DNA of 64,000 bases from Flammeovirgaceae bacterium. GTDB taxonomy: Bacteria > Bacteroidota > Bacteroidia > Cytophagales > Cyclobacteriaceae. The position numbers and the translations under genes were made by a program. The stretch lies in NCBI GenBank assembly GCA_024638265.1, contig JAHEKQ010000002.1:33785-97784 (forward strand). Direction: 5' to 3'. The number at the start of each line of letters is the position of its first letter. Position 1 is the stretch's first letter. Shown here in pieces: positions 16,739-24,746 of this stretch. The notes under the pieces are model-generated. The model searched no databases. It was not told the origin of the DNA and saw nothing but the letters and a program-made list of their open reading frames with translations.

Positions 16739-17424
16739 TAAGGGGTGTGGGTATCGACGGTTGTCCTGGGGGCTGGATTGCAAGCGCATTTAATCATGAT
16801 AAGCTTGAATTACACCATTTTATAAATATCAGTGAACTGTACGATTACTACGGTGACGCTTGTTATCTGATTGACATTCCAATTGGTTTAAGCGACCTCA
16901 AAGTTTCAAGAACCATCGATTCCGAATTAAGAAAAATTCTGAGGCCGGTCAGACATCATTCTGTTTTTACTCCTCCCTGCAGGCCAGCCATAAATAAGAA
17001 GGATTATCAGACAGCACTCGAAGAGAATCGTAGAGTAACAGGAAAAGGCATATCCATACAGTCCTGGAATATTGTGCCTAAGATCCGGGAAGTCGATAAC
17101 TTCCTTAGGGGGAATAAGACAGCAAACTCAAGATTTTATGAAGCCCACCCTGAACTTTGCTTCTTTAGATTGAATGGAAAACATCTCGATAGTAGTAAAC
17201 ATTCCACAAAGGGTATTCATGAAAGAATTGAAATTCTTAGAAAGTATGCTGGATCAATCGACGAGCTGGTGGATAAACCGTTGCCTGGCAATGCCAGAAA
17301 AGATGACATACTCGACTCAATCGTCCTTGCAATCACGGCAAGATTAGGAATTAAAAAGGGATTCAAATTCATTAATGGAGAAAGCGATTCCGAACAATTA
17401 CTTATACGACTAGTTTATTTTTAG
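16720..17424 (+). CDS. DUF429 protein, predicted RNase H-fold nuclease
   Basis: A 234-aa soluble protein. The N-terminus [14 protein letters not shown] is the first strand of the DUF429 family with its conserved Asp. YLIDIPIGL gives the second acidic strand, and [17 protein letters not shown] and [12 protein letters not shown] supply the later conserved Glu and Asp residues. DUF429 is predicted to have an RNase H-like fold, so a nuclease acting on damaged DNA or RNA is plausible but not shown. The start at 16720 lies inside the DUF2256 gene. Two bases separate its stop from the photolyase start. Confidence 0.75.
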   Translation: MQIDGVIRGVGIDGCPGGWIASAFNHDKLELHHFINISELYDYYGDACYLIDIPIGLSDLKVSRTIDSELRKILRPVRHHSVFTPPCRPAINKKDYQTALEENRRVTGKGISIQSWNIVPKIREVDNFLRGNKTANSRFYEAHPELCFFRLNGKHLDSSKHSTKGIHERIEILRKYAGSIDELVDKPLPGNARKDDILDSIVLAITARLGIKKGFKFINGESDSEQLLIRLVYF

Positions 17425-17426
17425 GA

Positions 17427-18950
17427 ATGAGAGAGATAAGACTAATCCTGGGTGACCAACTGAATGTTAATCATTCATGGTTTGATACAAAAGACGATAA
17501 CATCCTGTATGTCATGATGGAAATATTGCCTGAATCGGAATACGTACGTCATCATATACAGAAAATTACGGCAATTTTCCTCGCCATGAGGGAATTCTCC
17601 TCGGATTTGTCCAACAAGGGCCACAATATCAGGTATTTCAAGATTAGTGATCAGGATAATGCGCATTCCTTTAAGGGGAATCTTGAGACCCTCATAAAAG
17701 AATTTCAACCGGATGCTCTCTCATTCTTAGAACCTGATGAATATCGCCTGGACAATTTACTGGAGGACGTATTCGGATCGTTTCAGGTTCCCTACTCAAA
17801 ATGTTCTACCGAACACTTTTTTACCGGTCGATATGATCTGAAAGACATTTTTAAGGGTAGAAAACAATGGGTGATGGAATATTTCTACCGCCACATGAGA
17901 AAGAAGCATCAGATAATGGTCGATGACGGGGAACCCTGGGGGGGTGATTGGAATTATGATACCTCCAACAGAAAAAAATTACCGAAAGACCATACTCCTC
18001 CGGAGCCATTAATTATTAAAACTGATATTGATGACGTCGTATCTGAAATTCACGATGCGGGGATATCCTTTATTGGAAATATAAAGCCTGAAAACTTCCA
18101 TTGGCCTGTAACACGGGCACAAAGCTTGCAGCTACTCTCCTACTTCCGGGAAAATCTTCTCCAGCATTTCGGAGACTACCAGGACTCCCTGTCCAACGAT
18201 TACTGGAGCCTTTATCACAGCCGGATTTCCTTCTCTTTGAATGTGAAGTTAATCAGCCCCTCGGAGGTCATTCATTCAGTTATTGAATACTGGCAGGATA
18301 ATCCTGATATATCTATTAACCAGGTCGAGGGTTTTGTAAGGCAGATACTAGGTTGGCGAGAATATATGCGTGGTATGTACTGGTGCAGAATGCCTGAATT
18401 CGGAATAGAGAACTACCTGGAAAACAAAAGAAAGCTACCTGGATGGTACTGGACGGGCAAGACAAAAATGAATTGTCTTTCACATGCTATTAACCAATCA
18501 CTGAACTATGCTTACGCTCATCACATTCAACGATTAATGGTTACGGGTAATTTTGCCCTGCTGACCGGGATAGATCCTGACTTTCTTGACGAGTGGTACC
18601 TGGGAATATATGCCGATGCATTTGAATGGGTCGAAATGCCTAATACCCGGGGAATGAGCCAGTTTGCTGACGGTGGTAAAATCGCAACCAAGCCTTACGT
18701 CAGCTCAGCGAGCTATATCAATAAAATGGGCGACCATTGTAAGTCTTGCCATTATAATCATAAGTTGAAGATCGGTGAAAAAGCTTGCCCCTTTAATTCT
18801 CTGTACTGGAATTTCCTCGATGAACACCGCGACAAACTTTCCGAAAATCCCCGAATGGGAATGATGTACCGCCTGCTTGAAAAAATGAATGACAAGGAAC
18901 AGATACTAGAGAAGGCAGCAGAGCACCTGGATAATCTGGAGAATCTATGA
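17427..18950 (+). CDS. FeS-containing photolyase/cryptochrome (PhrB-type (6-4) photolyase)
   Basis: A 507-aa protein whose N-terminus (MREIRLILGDQLN) is typical of the iron-sulfur bacterial cryptochrome/photolyase group rather than of CPD photolyases. Four Cys placed at about residues 349, 437, 440 and 453 (MNCLSHA, CKSC, ACPFN) match the spacing of the [4Fe-4S] ligands known for this class. FAD-binding residues lie in VEGFVRQILGWREYMRG and in GNFALLTGIDP. Known members use blue light, FAD and a lumazine antenna to repair (6-4) photoproducts. It is followed with ATGA overlap by Cry-DASH. Confidence 0.88.
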   Translation: MREIRLILGDQLNVNHSWFDTKDDNILYVMMEILPESEYVRHHIQKITAIFLAMREFSSDLSNKGHNIRYFKISDQDNAHSFKGNLETLIKEFQPDALSFLEPDEYRLDNLLEDVFGSFQVPYSKCSTEHFFTGRYDLKDIFKGRKQWVMEYFYRHMRKKHQIMVDDGEPWGGDWNYDTSNRKKLPKDHTPPEPLIIKTDIDDVVSEIHDAGISFIGNIKPENFHWPVTRAQSLQLLSYFRENLLQHFGDYQDSLSNDYWSLYHSRISFSLNVKLISPSEVIHSVIEYWQDNPDISINQVEGFVRQILGWREYMRGMYWCRMPEFGIENYLENKRKLPGWYWTGKTKMNCLSHAINQSLNYAYAHHIQRLMVTGNFALLTGIDPDFLDEWYLGIYADAFEWVEMPNTRGMSQFADGGKIATKPYVSSASYINKMGDHCKSCHYNHKLKIGEKACPFNSLYWNFLDEHRDKLSENPRMGMMYRLLEKMNDKEQILEKAAEHLDNLENL

Positions 18951-20206
18951 AAAATGTATTGTATTGGTTCAAAAACAATTTGCGACTGAAGGATAATCCT
19001 TCATTACAACATGCTCTTGAAAAAAGTGACAGAGTGTGTTTGGTTTACATTATTGAAGACCGTTTGCTTGGTAGGCATCCTCTTGGATTTGATGCTATGG
19101 GTGATTATCGGGAGCAATTTCTCTATCAATCATTAAAGTCCTTATCCGAAGAGATCATAAAACTGGGTGGAAAACTGGTAATCAGGTCCGGTGATCCCGT
19201 TGAGGAAATCCTAAGATTGGCAACAGAATTCAAAGCTGAGGAAATCGTAACGAGTCTGGATCCCGGGGATTACGAAAGGTCATGGGATGAGGAAATTGCC
19301 AATAAATACAAACTGACTGCAATCGACGACGGGAGCCTTTACAGTCAGGAGGATCTTCCTTTTAGCTACCTGGATCTTCCTATGAGTTTCACTGCTTTTA
19401 GGAAGAAAGTTGAAAAGAGAGCAAAAGTGAGAACTGAGGTAGGGCCTCCATCTGACCTTTCAAAAGGGTTCCATAAGCTGGATATGGAAAACTTAAACAA
19501 TTCTTCTTTGAATGTTGATGAGCGTTCTGCTTTCCCCTATGAAGGAGGTGAGGTCTCGGCATGGAAAAGGATCGAGAACTACATTTGGCTCAGGCAGAGG
19601 ATCAAGTCCTACAAAAAGACAAGGAACGGCTTGGTGGGAACAGAATATTCTTCCAAATTTTCTCCCTGGCTGGCTAATGGCAGTATTTCACCGGTTAGTA
19701 TATATCACCAGATAAGGAAATACGAGTCAGAGGTGGTATCAAATATGAGTACTTACTGGTTGTACTTCGAGATTCTCTGGAGGGACTATTTCCGCCATGT
19801 CGGTTTTAAGTTCAGGGAGACGATTTTCCATCTGAGTGGGATCAGGAATATTCCTATCGACATGAACCAGGATCAGAATTTATTTAATAAATGGATTGCC
19901 GGAAATACAGATGATGCATTTGTAAATGCCAACATGAATGAATTGGCCGGGACCGGGTTCATGAGTAACCGGGGACGTCAAAACGTGGCCAGTTATCTTA
20001 TTCATGACCTGGGAGTAGATTGGCGCTGGGGAGCGACATATTTCGAGTCTCAACTTGTCGACTATGACACCTGCAGCAATTGGGGCAACTGGATGTACAT
20101 AGCGGGAGTTGGCAATTCACGGCAACCTCAAGTCTTTGACACAAAAAAGCAAGCATGTATGTACGACCGAGATAAAAAGTATACCCGCCTATGGTCAGGC
20201 GAATAA
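18947..20206 (+). CDS. DASH-family cryptochrome/photolyase
   Basis: A 419-aa protein with N-terminal Rossmann-like antenna domain (VLYWFKNNLRLKDNPSL) and C-terminal FAD domain. DASH features are YWLYFEILWRDYFRH, NANMNELAGTGFMSNRGRQN and WGNWMYIAGVGNSRQPQVF. Cry-DASH proteins repair cyclobutane dimers in single-stranded DNA and may also act as photoreceptors. Overlap with the upstream gene (ATGA) makes it the last gene of the five-gene light cluster. It is convergent with the SDR gene, 51 bp away, with no clear terminator between them. Confidence 0.9.
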   Translation: MKNVLYWFKNNLRLKDNPSLQHALEKSDRVCLVYIIEDRLLGRHPLGFDAMGDYREQFLYQSLKSLSEEIIKLGGKLVIRSGDPVEEILRLATEFKAEEIVTSLDPGDYERSWDEEIANKYKLTAIDDGSLYSQEDLPFSYLDLPMSFTAFRKKVEKRAKVRTEVGPPSDLSKGFHKLDMENLNNSSLNVDERSAFPYEGGEVSAWKRIENYIWLRQRIKSYKKTRNGLVGTEYSSKFSPWLANGSISPVSIYHQIRKYESEVVSNMSTYWLYFEILWRDYFRHVGFKFRETIFHLSGIRNIPIDMNQDQNLFNKWIAGNTDDAFVNANMNELAGTGFMSNRGRQNVASYLIHDLGVDWRWGATYFESQLVDYDTCSNWGNWMYIAGVGNSRQPQVFDTKKQACMYDRDKKYTRLWSGE

Positions 20207-20257
20207 TTTCTTATCCCGCTATGATTTGATGGTCAAAGGATAATCTTCCGAAAGAAT

Positions 20258-20950
20258 TTAGCTTCCGATTGCACTCATTCCACCATCAACATGAATTACC
20301 TGCCCTGTAATCCAGGTTGACTTATCCCCTAGCAGAAACATGCTCATATCAGCAATGTCACTGGCATTTCCCACTCGCTTCATAGGGTGGCGATCTGCAC
20401 TTGCCTGTTTGCGGTCGTCATTAGAAAGTATCCTTCCGGCCAGCGGTGTATCAGTTATTGAAGGCGCAATACAGTTGAAGCGAACAACCGGGGAATATTC
20501 TGCTGCCAATGACCTTGTAAGTCCCTCTATTGCTCCTTTTGCAGCAGCTACTGATGCATGATAGGGCATGCCATTCTGTACTGCTACAGTGCTAAAGAAA
20601 ACTACAGATGGATTGTTTCCCTTCTTCAATGCCTTTTCGAGACCCTGAACTGCGTGGACAGCACCCATAACATTAATATTCCAATCTGAGGTGAAGTCTT
20701 CATTCCTCAATCTGCCAAATGGTTTAAGATTGATAGTGCCAGGACAGTAAACCAGACCATCAACAGAATCGGCTACATTTTCAGGAAATTCACCTGATTC
20801 AGCATCCCAATGGATAAATTTTACTCCTGATGGCAAATCCCCGGGATTATTCCTAGCCATTACAATTACCTGGGAACCATCCCGGGAAAGTTGATCAGTG
20901 ATTTCTCTTCCTATCCCCTTGGTTCCACCAATTACAATATATGTAGCCAT
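20258..20950 (-). CDS. SDR family oxidoreductase with altered catalytic motif
   Basis: A 230-aa Rossmann protein with GGTKGIGREI for NAD(P) binding, DGLVYCPGTIN in place of the usual NAG, and the typical end TGQVIHVDGGMSA. In the active-site strand the usual S...YxxxK reads FFSTVAVQNG... then SVAAAKGAIEGL. Counted back from the conserved Lys, the Tyr position holds Val and the Ser position Thr. So it is either a family with other chemistry or non-catalytic. SDRs of this type are often found beside photolyase/DUF2256 genes. It lies 47 bp downstream of the AraC-type gene on the same strand. Confidence 0.82.
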   Translation of the reverse strand: MATYIVIGGTKGIGREITDQLSRDGSQVIVMARNNPGDLPSGVKFIHWDAESGEFPENVADSVDGLVYCPGTINLKPFGRLRNEDFTSDWNINVMGAVHAVQGLEKALKKGNNPSVVFFSTVAVQNGMPYHASVAAAKGAIEGLTRSLAAEYSPVVRFNCIAPSITDTPLAGRILSNDDRKQASADRHPMKRVGNASDIADMSMFLLGDKSTWITGQVIHVDGGMSAIGS

Positions 20951-20953
20951 AAT

Positions 20954-20984
20954 TTGTCTGTTTTATAAGTTTTTTAACAGACAA
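20954..20984. promoter_or_regulatory. Perfect 9-bp inverted repeat before the SDR gene
   Basis: TTGTCTGTT (20954-20962) and AACAGACAA (20976-20984) are exact reverse complements with a 13-bp A/T-rich spacer. The element ends 3 bp before the SDR start codon and follows the AraC-type gene. It could be an operator, or an mRNA hairpin covering the SDR ribosome site. It lacks a T run, so it is not a good terminator. Confidence 0.45.
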
Positions 20985-20997
20985 CTCGGGATATCGT

Positions 20998-21867
20998 TTA
21001 GACAGTAAGTGTAATTTCCTTTCTGTAGAGCGAAGGACTCTTGCCCGTGTAGGCCTTAAATTTCTTATTAAAATGAGAGAAGTTATTGAATCCGCTCTCA
21101 TAACAGGCTTCTGTAATACTCATTGAAGTTTCTGCCAGTAATTTTGATGCATGCACCAGTCGGTATTCATTGACAAACTGAGTAAATGTCTTCCGGGTCA
21201 TTTTCTTGAAGTATCGGCAAAAAGCAGGGACTGTCATATGTGATACATCAGCGATTTCATCCAATGTGATAGGTTCTTTGAAATTTTCACGAACATAGTT
21301 ATACACCTGTCGCATACGATTTGTATCCTCAGCATGTACCTCAACTACAATGTCATCAGCATTTAATACTTCGTATTCCGTAGTATTTGCCATTTCCTTG
21401 AGGATGTACAGCAAGTGAATAAGCCTGTGAAAAGGTTCCATATATGGCATTTTGAGTACCTCCGCGCCTATTCGCGCCTTGGTTTCACCATGGAAAACCA
21501 GGCCGCTTTTTCCCCTTTCAAAAAGGCGCCCGATGGGAGCCATTTCCGGGAGTCTTAAAAATTCTTCACCGAGGAAATCCTTCCTCAATTGAATAATAGT
21601 CTCTGAATTATTTCCTGTAAGTCGATCAGTGAACCCGTGATGTGGCAGGTTGGATCCAATAAATATTAATTCCCCACCCTGGAAATAGGACATATGATTT
21701 CCAACATGCCTTTTGCCGTTCCCTCCTTCGATGTAACAAATTTCGACTTCAGGATGAAAATGCCAGAATGGTTTTTTGTCCCGGCAGGGGTCGTTGTAGT
21801 GTTTGACATGAAAAGATGATCCGAATGCCGGATTGATCTTTTCGAGGGTTGGTTTTACAGGTTTCAT
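20998..21867 (-). CDS. AraC family transcription regulator with cupin domain
   Basis: A 289-aa protein. The N-terminal cupin (about 20-110) shows FWHFHPEVEICYIEGG and GELIFIGSNLPH, a possible small-ligand or metal site. The C-terminal AraC DNA-binding domain (about 190-289) has two helix-turn-helix parts (ITLDEIADVSHMTVPAFCRY and SITEACYESGFNNFSHF) and ends in the typical TGKSPSLYRKE. It is divergent from a secreted-protein gene and lies upstream of the SDR gene on the same strand, both of which are possible targets. Confidence 0.88.
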   Translation of the reverse strand: MKPVKPTLEKINPAFGSSFHVKHYNDPCRDKKPFWHFHPEVEICYIEGGNGKRHVGNHMSYFQGGELIFIGSNLPHHGFTDRLTGNNSETIIQLRKDFLGEEFLRLPEMAPIGRLFERGKSGLVFHGETKARIGAEVLKMPYMEPFHRLIHLLYILKEMANTTEYEVLNADDIVVEVHAEDTNRMRQVYNYVRENFKEPITLDEIADVSHMTVPAFCRYFKKMTRKTFTQFVNEYRLVHASKLLAETSMSITEACYESGFNNFSHFNKKFKAYTGKSPSLYRKEITLTV

Positions 21868-21983
21868 AACTCTAATATTCTACACAAATTTCATGAGATA
21901 TTCAGAGAGTGTATTGTATTGATTTAACCACAATATGTGCAAAATTAACCCATGTTATCTAAATGATCTAATAAGAGGTTAAT

Positions 21984-22005
21984 ATTTTACATAAACCTGT
22001 AAAAT
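21984..22005. promoter_or_regulatory. 7-bp inverted repeat in the AraC/secreted-protein intergenic region
   Basis: ATTTTAC (21984-21990) and GTAAAAT (21999-22005) are perfect reverse complements with an 8-bp spacer, between two divergent genes and about 30 bp upstream of a TACATTTG -7-like box (22035-22042). It may be an operator for the adjacent AraC-type regulator. A/T-rich repeats of this size can arise by chance. Confidence 0.25.
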
Positions 22006-22071
22006 CAGATCAAATCTAATTGCCGCTCCAGGCATACATTTGTGCTATTCAAATTTAAACTCGAATTGAAA

Positions 22072-22665
22072 ATGAAACGATTATTCATTACAGGTGCTCT
22101 TGCTCTAGGATTAGCAGGATCACCCATCGCACAGACTGCCAATACAAGTCCCGATATAGTTATTGTAAGTCTTGAAGGAAAGCAGTTCGGACTACTTATA
22201 GAAGAATCTCCTTCACCATTCAAATTAAGGATTATCAGTGAAAACGGAGCGATCTTATATAAGGAATCCAATAAGGACAGTGATTTTGCCAAGCGATTTG
22301 ATGTTGCACTACTCGAAAAAGGTGAATACAGGCTCGAGGTTGAATCAGACAGGGAGATTAGTTCATTTCCCCTGAAAGTTTCAAATAGCCGAATCAATAT
22401 CAAAACGTCTGACAAGCAGGTCTTCATCAAGCCGGTAATTGAAAGTGATGGCTTGACTATGAAATTGAAGATGGAAACGGGAAATCTCCCGGTCGATGTT
22501 AGGATTTATGATGAATTCAATAATAAAGTTCACGATAAATCATACGTCAACGTTCCGGCTATCAATACCACTTTTGATTTTCAAAAGCCCGGAAGGGGTA
22601 CCTACCGTATGGTAGTGAGTTTTAACTCAAAGTCCTTTTCCGAAACAGTGACCCTTCATCAGTAA
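22072..22665 (+). CDS. Secreted beta-sandwich protein, unknown function
   Basis: The start at 22072 (MKRLFITGALALGLAG, signal peptide to IAQ) is preferred over 22042. The mature 175 residues show no catalytic motif. They contain two similar beta-strand halves: FGLLIEESPSPFKLRIISENGAILY and later LPVDVRIYDEFNNKVHDKSYV, each followed by a GEYRLEVES or GTYRMVVSF strand. This pattern resembles the Ig-like or T9SS sorting-domain-type modules that describe tension in secreted Bacteroidota proteins, here without a larger enzyme. A candidate -7 box lies at 22035-22042, and a strong terminator follows. Confidence 0.6.
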   Translation: MKRLFITGALALGLAGSPIAQTANTSPDIVIVSLEGKQFGLLIEESPSPFKLRIISENGAILYKESNKDSDFAKRFDVALLEKGEYRLEVESDREISSFPLKVSNSRINIKTSDKQVFIKPVIESDGLTMKLKMETGNLPVDVRIYDEFNNKVHDKSYVNVPAINTTFDFQKPGRGTYRMVVSFNSKSFSETVTLHQ

Positions 22666-22682
22666 TTTGTTCATACTAGGTG

Positions 22683-22717
22683 AAAAGGCCGCCCAAACGA
22701 GGGTGGCCTTTTTTTTG
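22683..22717 (+). terminator. Rho-independent terminator after the secreted-protein gene
   Basis: The stem AAGGCCGCCC (22685-22694) / GGGTGGCCTT (22701-22710) has one G-U pair and loop AAACGA, followed by eight T. It ends the plus-strand transcript just before the repeat block. Confidence 0.9.
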
Positions 22718-22962
22718 GTTAATGGGTTGGTGGGTTGATGGGTTGGTGGGTTATAGGTGATAGGTGGTAAGTGATAGGTGGTAAGTGATAGGTGGTTGGG
22801 GGTAGGTGTAAAGTTGTAGGCATAAGCGCATCAAAAATTATTATCTATCATCTATACTCTATACTCTATCATCTCTCACCCGCCGAAGCGAAGCGAAGGT
22901 GGGTCAACTGTTAGTTGTTAGTTATCAGTTATCAGTTATCAGTTATCAGTTATCAGTTATCA
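22717..22962. repeat. Compound tandem-repeat block before cysS
   Basis: This gene-free stretch holds several short repeats in series: GGTTGGTGGGTTGATG words, three copies of GTGATAGGTG joined by GTAA, ATCTATACTCTATACTCTATC words, a hairpin-like ACCCGCC...GGTGGGT around GAAGCGAAGCGAAG, and finally six perfect copies of the heptamer GTTATCA (22921-22962), preceded by GTTAGTT variants. No open frame with gene character is seen from 22666 to 22998. Confidence 0.85.
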
Positions 22963-22973
22963 GCTATTCTTTT

Positions 22974-22981
22974 TAAGTTTG
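22974..22981 (+). promoter_or_regulatory. Candidate -7 box TAAGTTTG for cysS
   Basis: TAAGTTTG fits TAnnTTTG exactly and lies 18 bp before the cysS ATG. The region 19-21 bp upstream, where the -33 box should be, lies inside the GTTATCA heptamer array. Confidence 0.4.
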
Positions 22982-22998
22982 TCGGCGATTAGATAAAG

Positions 22999-24495
22999 AT
23001 GAAGCGCTACGAAAAATTCCCGATCCGCCTGACCAACTCCTTGAGTTCTAAGAAAGAAGAGTTTAAGCCCATCCATGAAGGGAGGGTTGGAATCTACGTC
23101 TGTGGACCAACGGTCTACAGTGATGTACATCTGGGGAACGTAAGGACATTTCTTTGCTTCGATGTAATTCAACGATATTTCAAATACCTCGAATACAAGG
23201 TCCGATATGTTCGTAATATAACGGATGTGGGACATTTGGAAGGTGATGCTGATGAGGGAGAAGATAAAATTTCAAAAAAGGCGAGACTGGAACAGCTTGA
23301 GCCCATGGAGATCGTTCAGCGATATACGAATGATTTTCACAGGGTATCTGAGGTTTTCAACATCCTTCCACCCGATATTGAACCCACCGCAACAGGTCAC
23401 CTTATTGAACAAATCAGACATATAGAGGCTCTCCTGGAAAAAGGCCTGGCCTATGAAGTAAATAGATCAGTTTACTTTGATGTAAAGAAGTACAATGAAC
23501 ATCAACAATATGGTAAACTTTCGGGTCGCAATATCGATGAGCTGAGAGATAGCGGAAGATCATTGGACAGCCAGGACGAGAAAAGGGATAAAATAGATTT
23601 TGCCCTGTGGAAAAAAGCCAGTCCAAAACATATCATGAGATGGGACTCACCCTGGGGAAAGGGTTTCCCCGGTTGGCACCTGGAGTGTACAGTGATGAGT
23701 ACCAAATACCTGGGTGAGACATTTGACATTCACGGAGGCGGAATTGACCTTAAATTCCCGCATCACGAATGTGAGATTGCCCAGCAGGCTGGAATAACAG
23801 GTACAGACCCGGTTAATTATTGGCTTCACAGCAACATGCTGACCGTGAACGGACAAAAGATGTCTAAATCCCTAGGTAACTCATTTCTTCCAAACGAACT
23901 CTTTTCAGGTAAACATGAACTCCTCGAGAAAGGATACAGCCCAATGACTGTTCGATTTTTCATGCTTCAATCTCACTACTCATCCACCCTGGATTTCAGT
24001 AATGATGCCCTAATGGCAGCTGAGAAGGGATACAAAAGACTTATGTCCGGGTTAAAAAATGCTGAAAGTCTTGAAGCACCCGATGGAAATGACAAGGAAT
24101 CAGGCCAGACCATGTTGCAACTGGCAGATCAGTGTTTCCTCGAAATGAGCGATGACTTTAATACGGCAAAAACCCTGGCGGTTCTTTTCGAGATGACCAC
24201 CAGGATCAATGATCTTATGACCAAGCCTGATGAACTTTCAAAAATTCCAGCGGATGCCTGGAAATATTTTGTCGGGACATATTCTGAATTTATTCAGGAG
24301 GTTCTCGGTTTAAAGAAAGAGACCGCTGAAGATGATAAGATGCTTGAAGGAATTGTCAATCTTCTTATTAAACTTAGATCAGAGGCCAAAATTTCAAGGG
24401 ATTTTGCAAAATCAGATATGATAAGGGATGAACTGGGGAAAATGGGAGTTAGGCTGATGGATGGAAAAGATGGCACGACTTTCTCTATAGATTAA
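22999..24495 (+). CDS. cysS: Cysteinyl-tRNA synthetase
   Basis: A 498-aa class I synthetase. The zinc/adenylate motif YVCGPTVYSDVHLGNVR (HIGH equivalent HLGN) lies at about residues 32-50. HGGGIDLKFPHHECEIAQ gives the remaining zinc ligands, and KMSKSLGN is the KMSKS loop at about 288. Length and order match bacterial CysRS. It charges tRNA-Cys in the cytosol. The stop overlaps the yidD start (TAATG), so the genes are likely cotranscribed. Confidence 0.97.
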   Translation: MKRYEKFPIRLTNSLSSKKEEFKPIHEGRVGIYVCGPTVYSDVHLGNVRTFLCFDVIQRYFKYLEYKVRYVRNITDVGHLEGDADEGEDKISKKARLEQLEPMEIVQRYTNDFHRVSEVFNILPPDIEPTATGHLIEQIRHIEALLEKGLAYEVNRSVYFDVKKYNEHQQYGKLSGRNIDELRDSGRSLDSQDEKRDKIDFALWKKASPKHIMRWDSPWGKGFPGWHLECTVMSTKYLGETFDIHGGGIDLKFPHHECEIAQQAGITGTDPVNYWLHSNMLTVNGQKMSKSLGNSFLPNELFSGKHELLEKGYSPMTVRFFMLQSHYSSTLDFSNDALMAAEKGYKRLMSGLKNAESLEAPDGNDKESGQTMLQLADQCFLEMSDDFNTAKTLAVLFEMTTRINDLMTKPDELSKIPADAWKYFVGTYSEFIQEVLGLKKETAEDDKMLEGIVNLLIKLRSEAKISRDFAKSDMIRDELGKMGVRLMDGKDGTTFSID

Positions 24496-24746
24496 TGAGC
24501 AGATTTTTTGGTAAAATATTCATCTTTCTCGTTCGTATCTATCAATACACCATAAGCCCCTTGTTCGGTGCAAATTGCCGGTATACTCCGACGTGTTCTG
24601 AGTACGCAGTGAAAGCTATCAAAGTCTGGGGACCATTTAAAGGATCATGGCTGGCCATCAAAAGGATTAGCCGTTGTCATCCCTGGGGATCCCATGGATA
24701 CGATCCTGTTCCTGAGAAAAATGAATTTAGCTCTGGAAATACATGA
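24495..24746 (+). CDS. yidD: Membrane protein insertion efficiency factor YidD
   Basis: An 83-aa protein with the full YidD signature: FGANCRYTPTCSEYA (Cys pair) and SRCHPWGSHGYDPVP. It is a small membrane-associated protein that helps YidC-dependent insertion. It overlaps cysS by one base and the next gene by ATGA. The usual partners (rpmH, rnpA, yidC) are not here, so in this genome yidD sits with cysS instead. Confidence 0.95.
   Translation: MSRFFGKIFIFLVRIYQYTISPLFGANCRYTPTCSEYAVKAIKVWGPFKGSWLAIKRISRCHPWGSHGYDPVPEKNEFSSGNT

Noticed and set aside
22005-22430. 141-aa minus-strand frame opposite the secreted protein gene
   Set aside because: The opposite strand has a signal peptide, a -7 box and a terminator, while this frame is Ser/Leu-rich shadow sequence.
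22921-22962. GTTATCA array as a possible CRISPR-like array
   Set aside because: The units are 7 bp with no spacers and no cas genes nearby. It is a simple tandem repeat.
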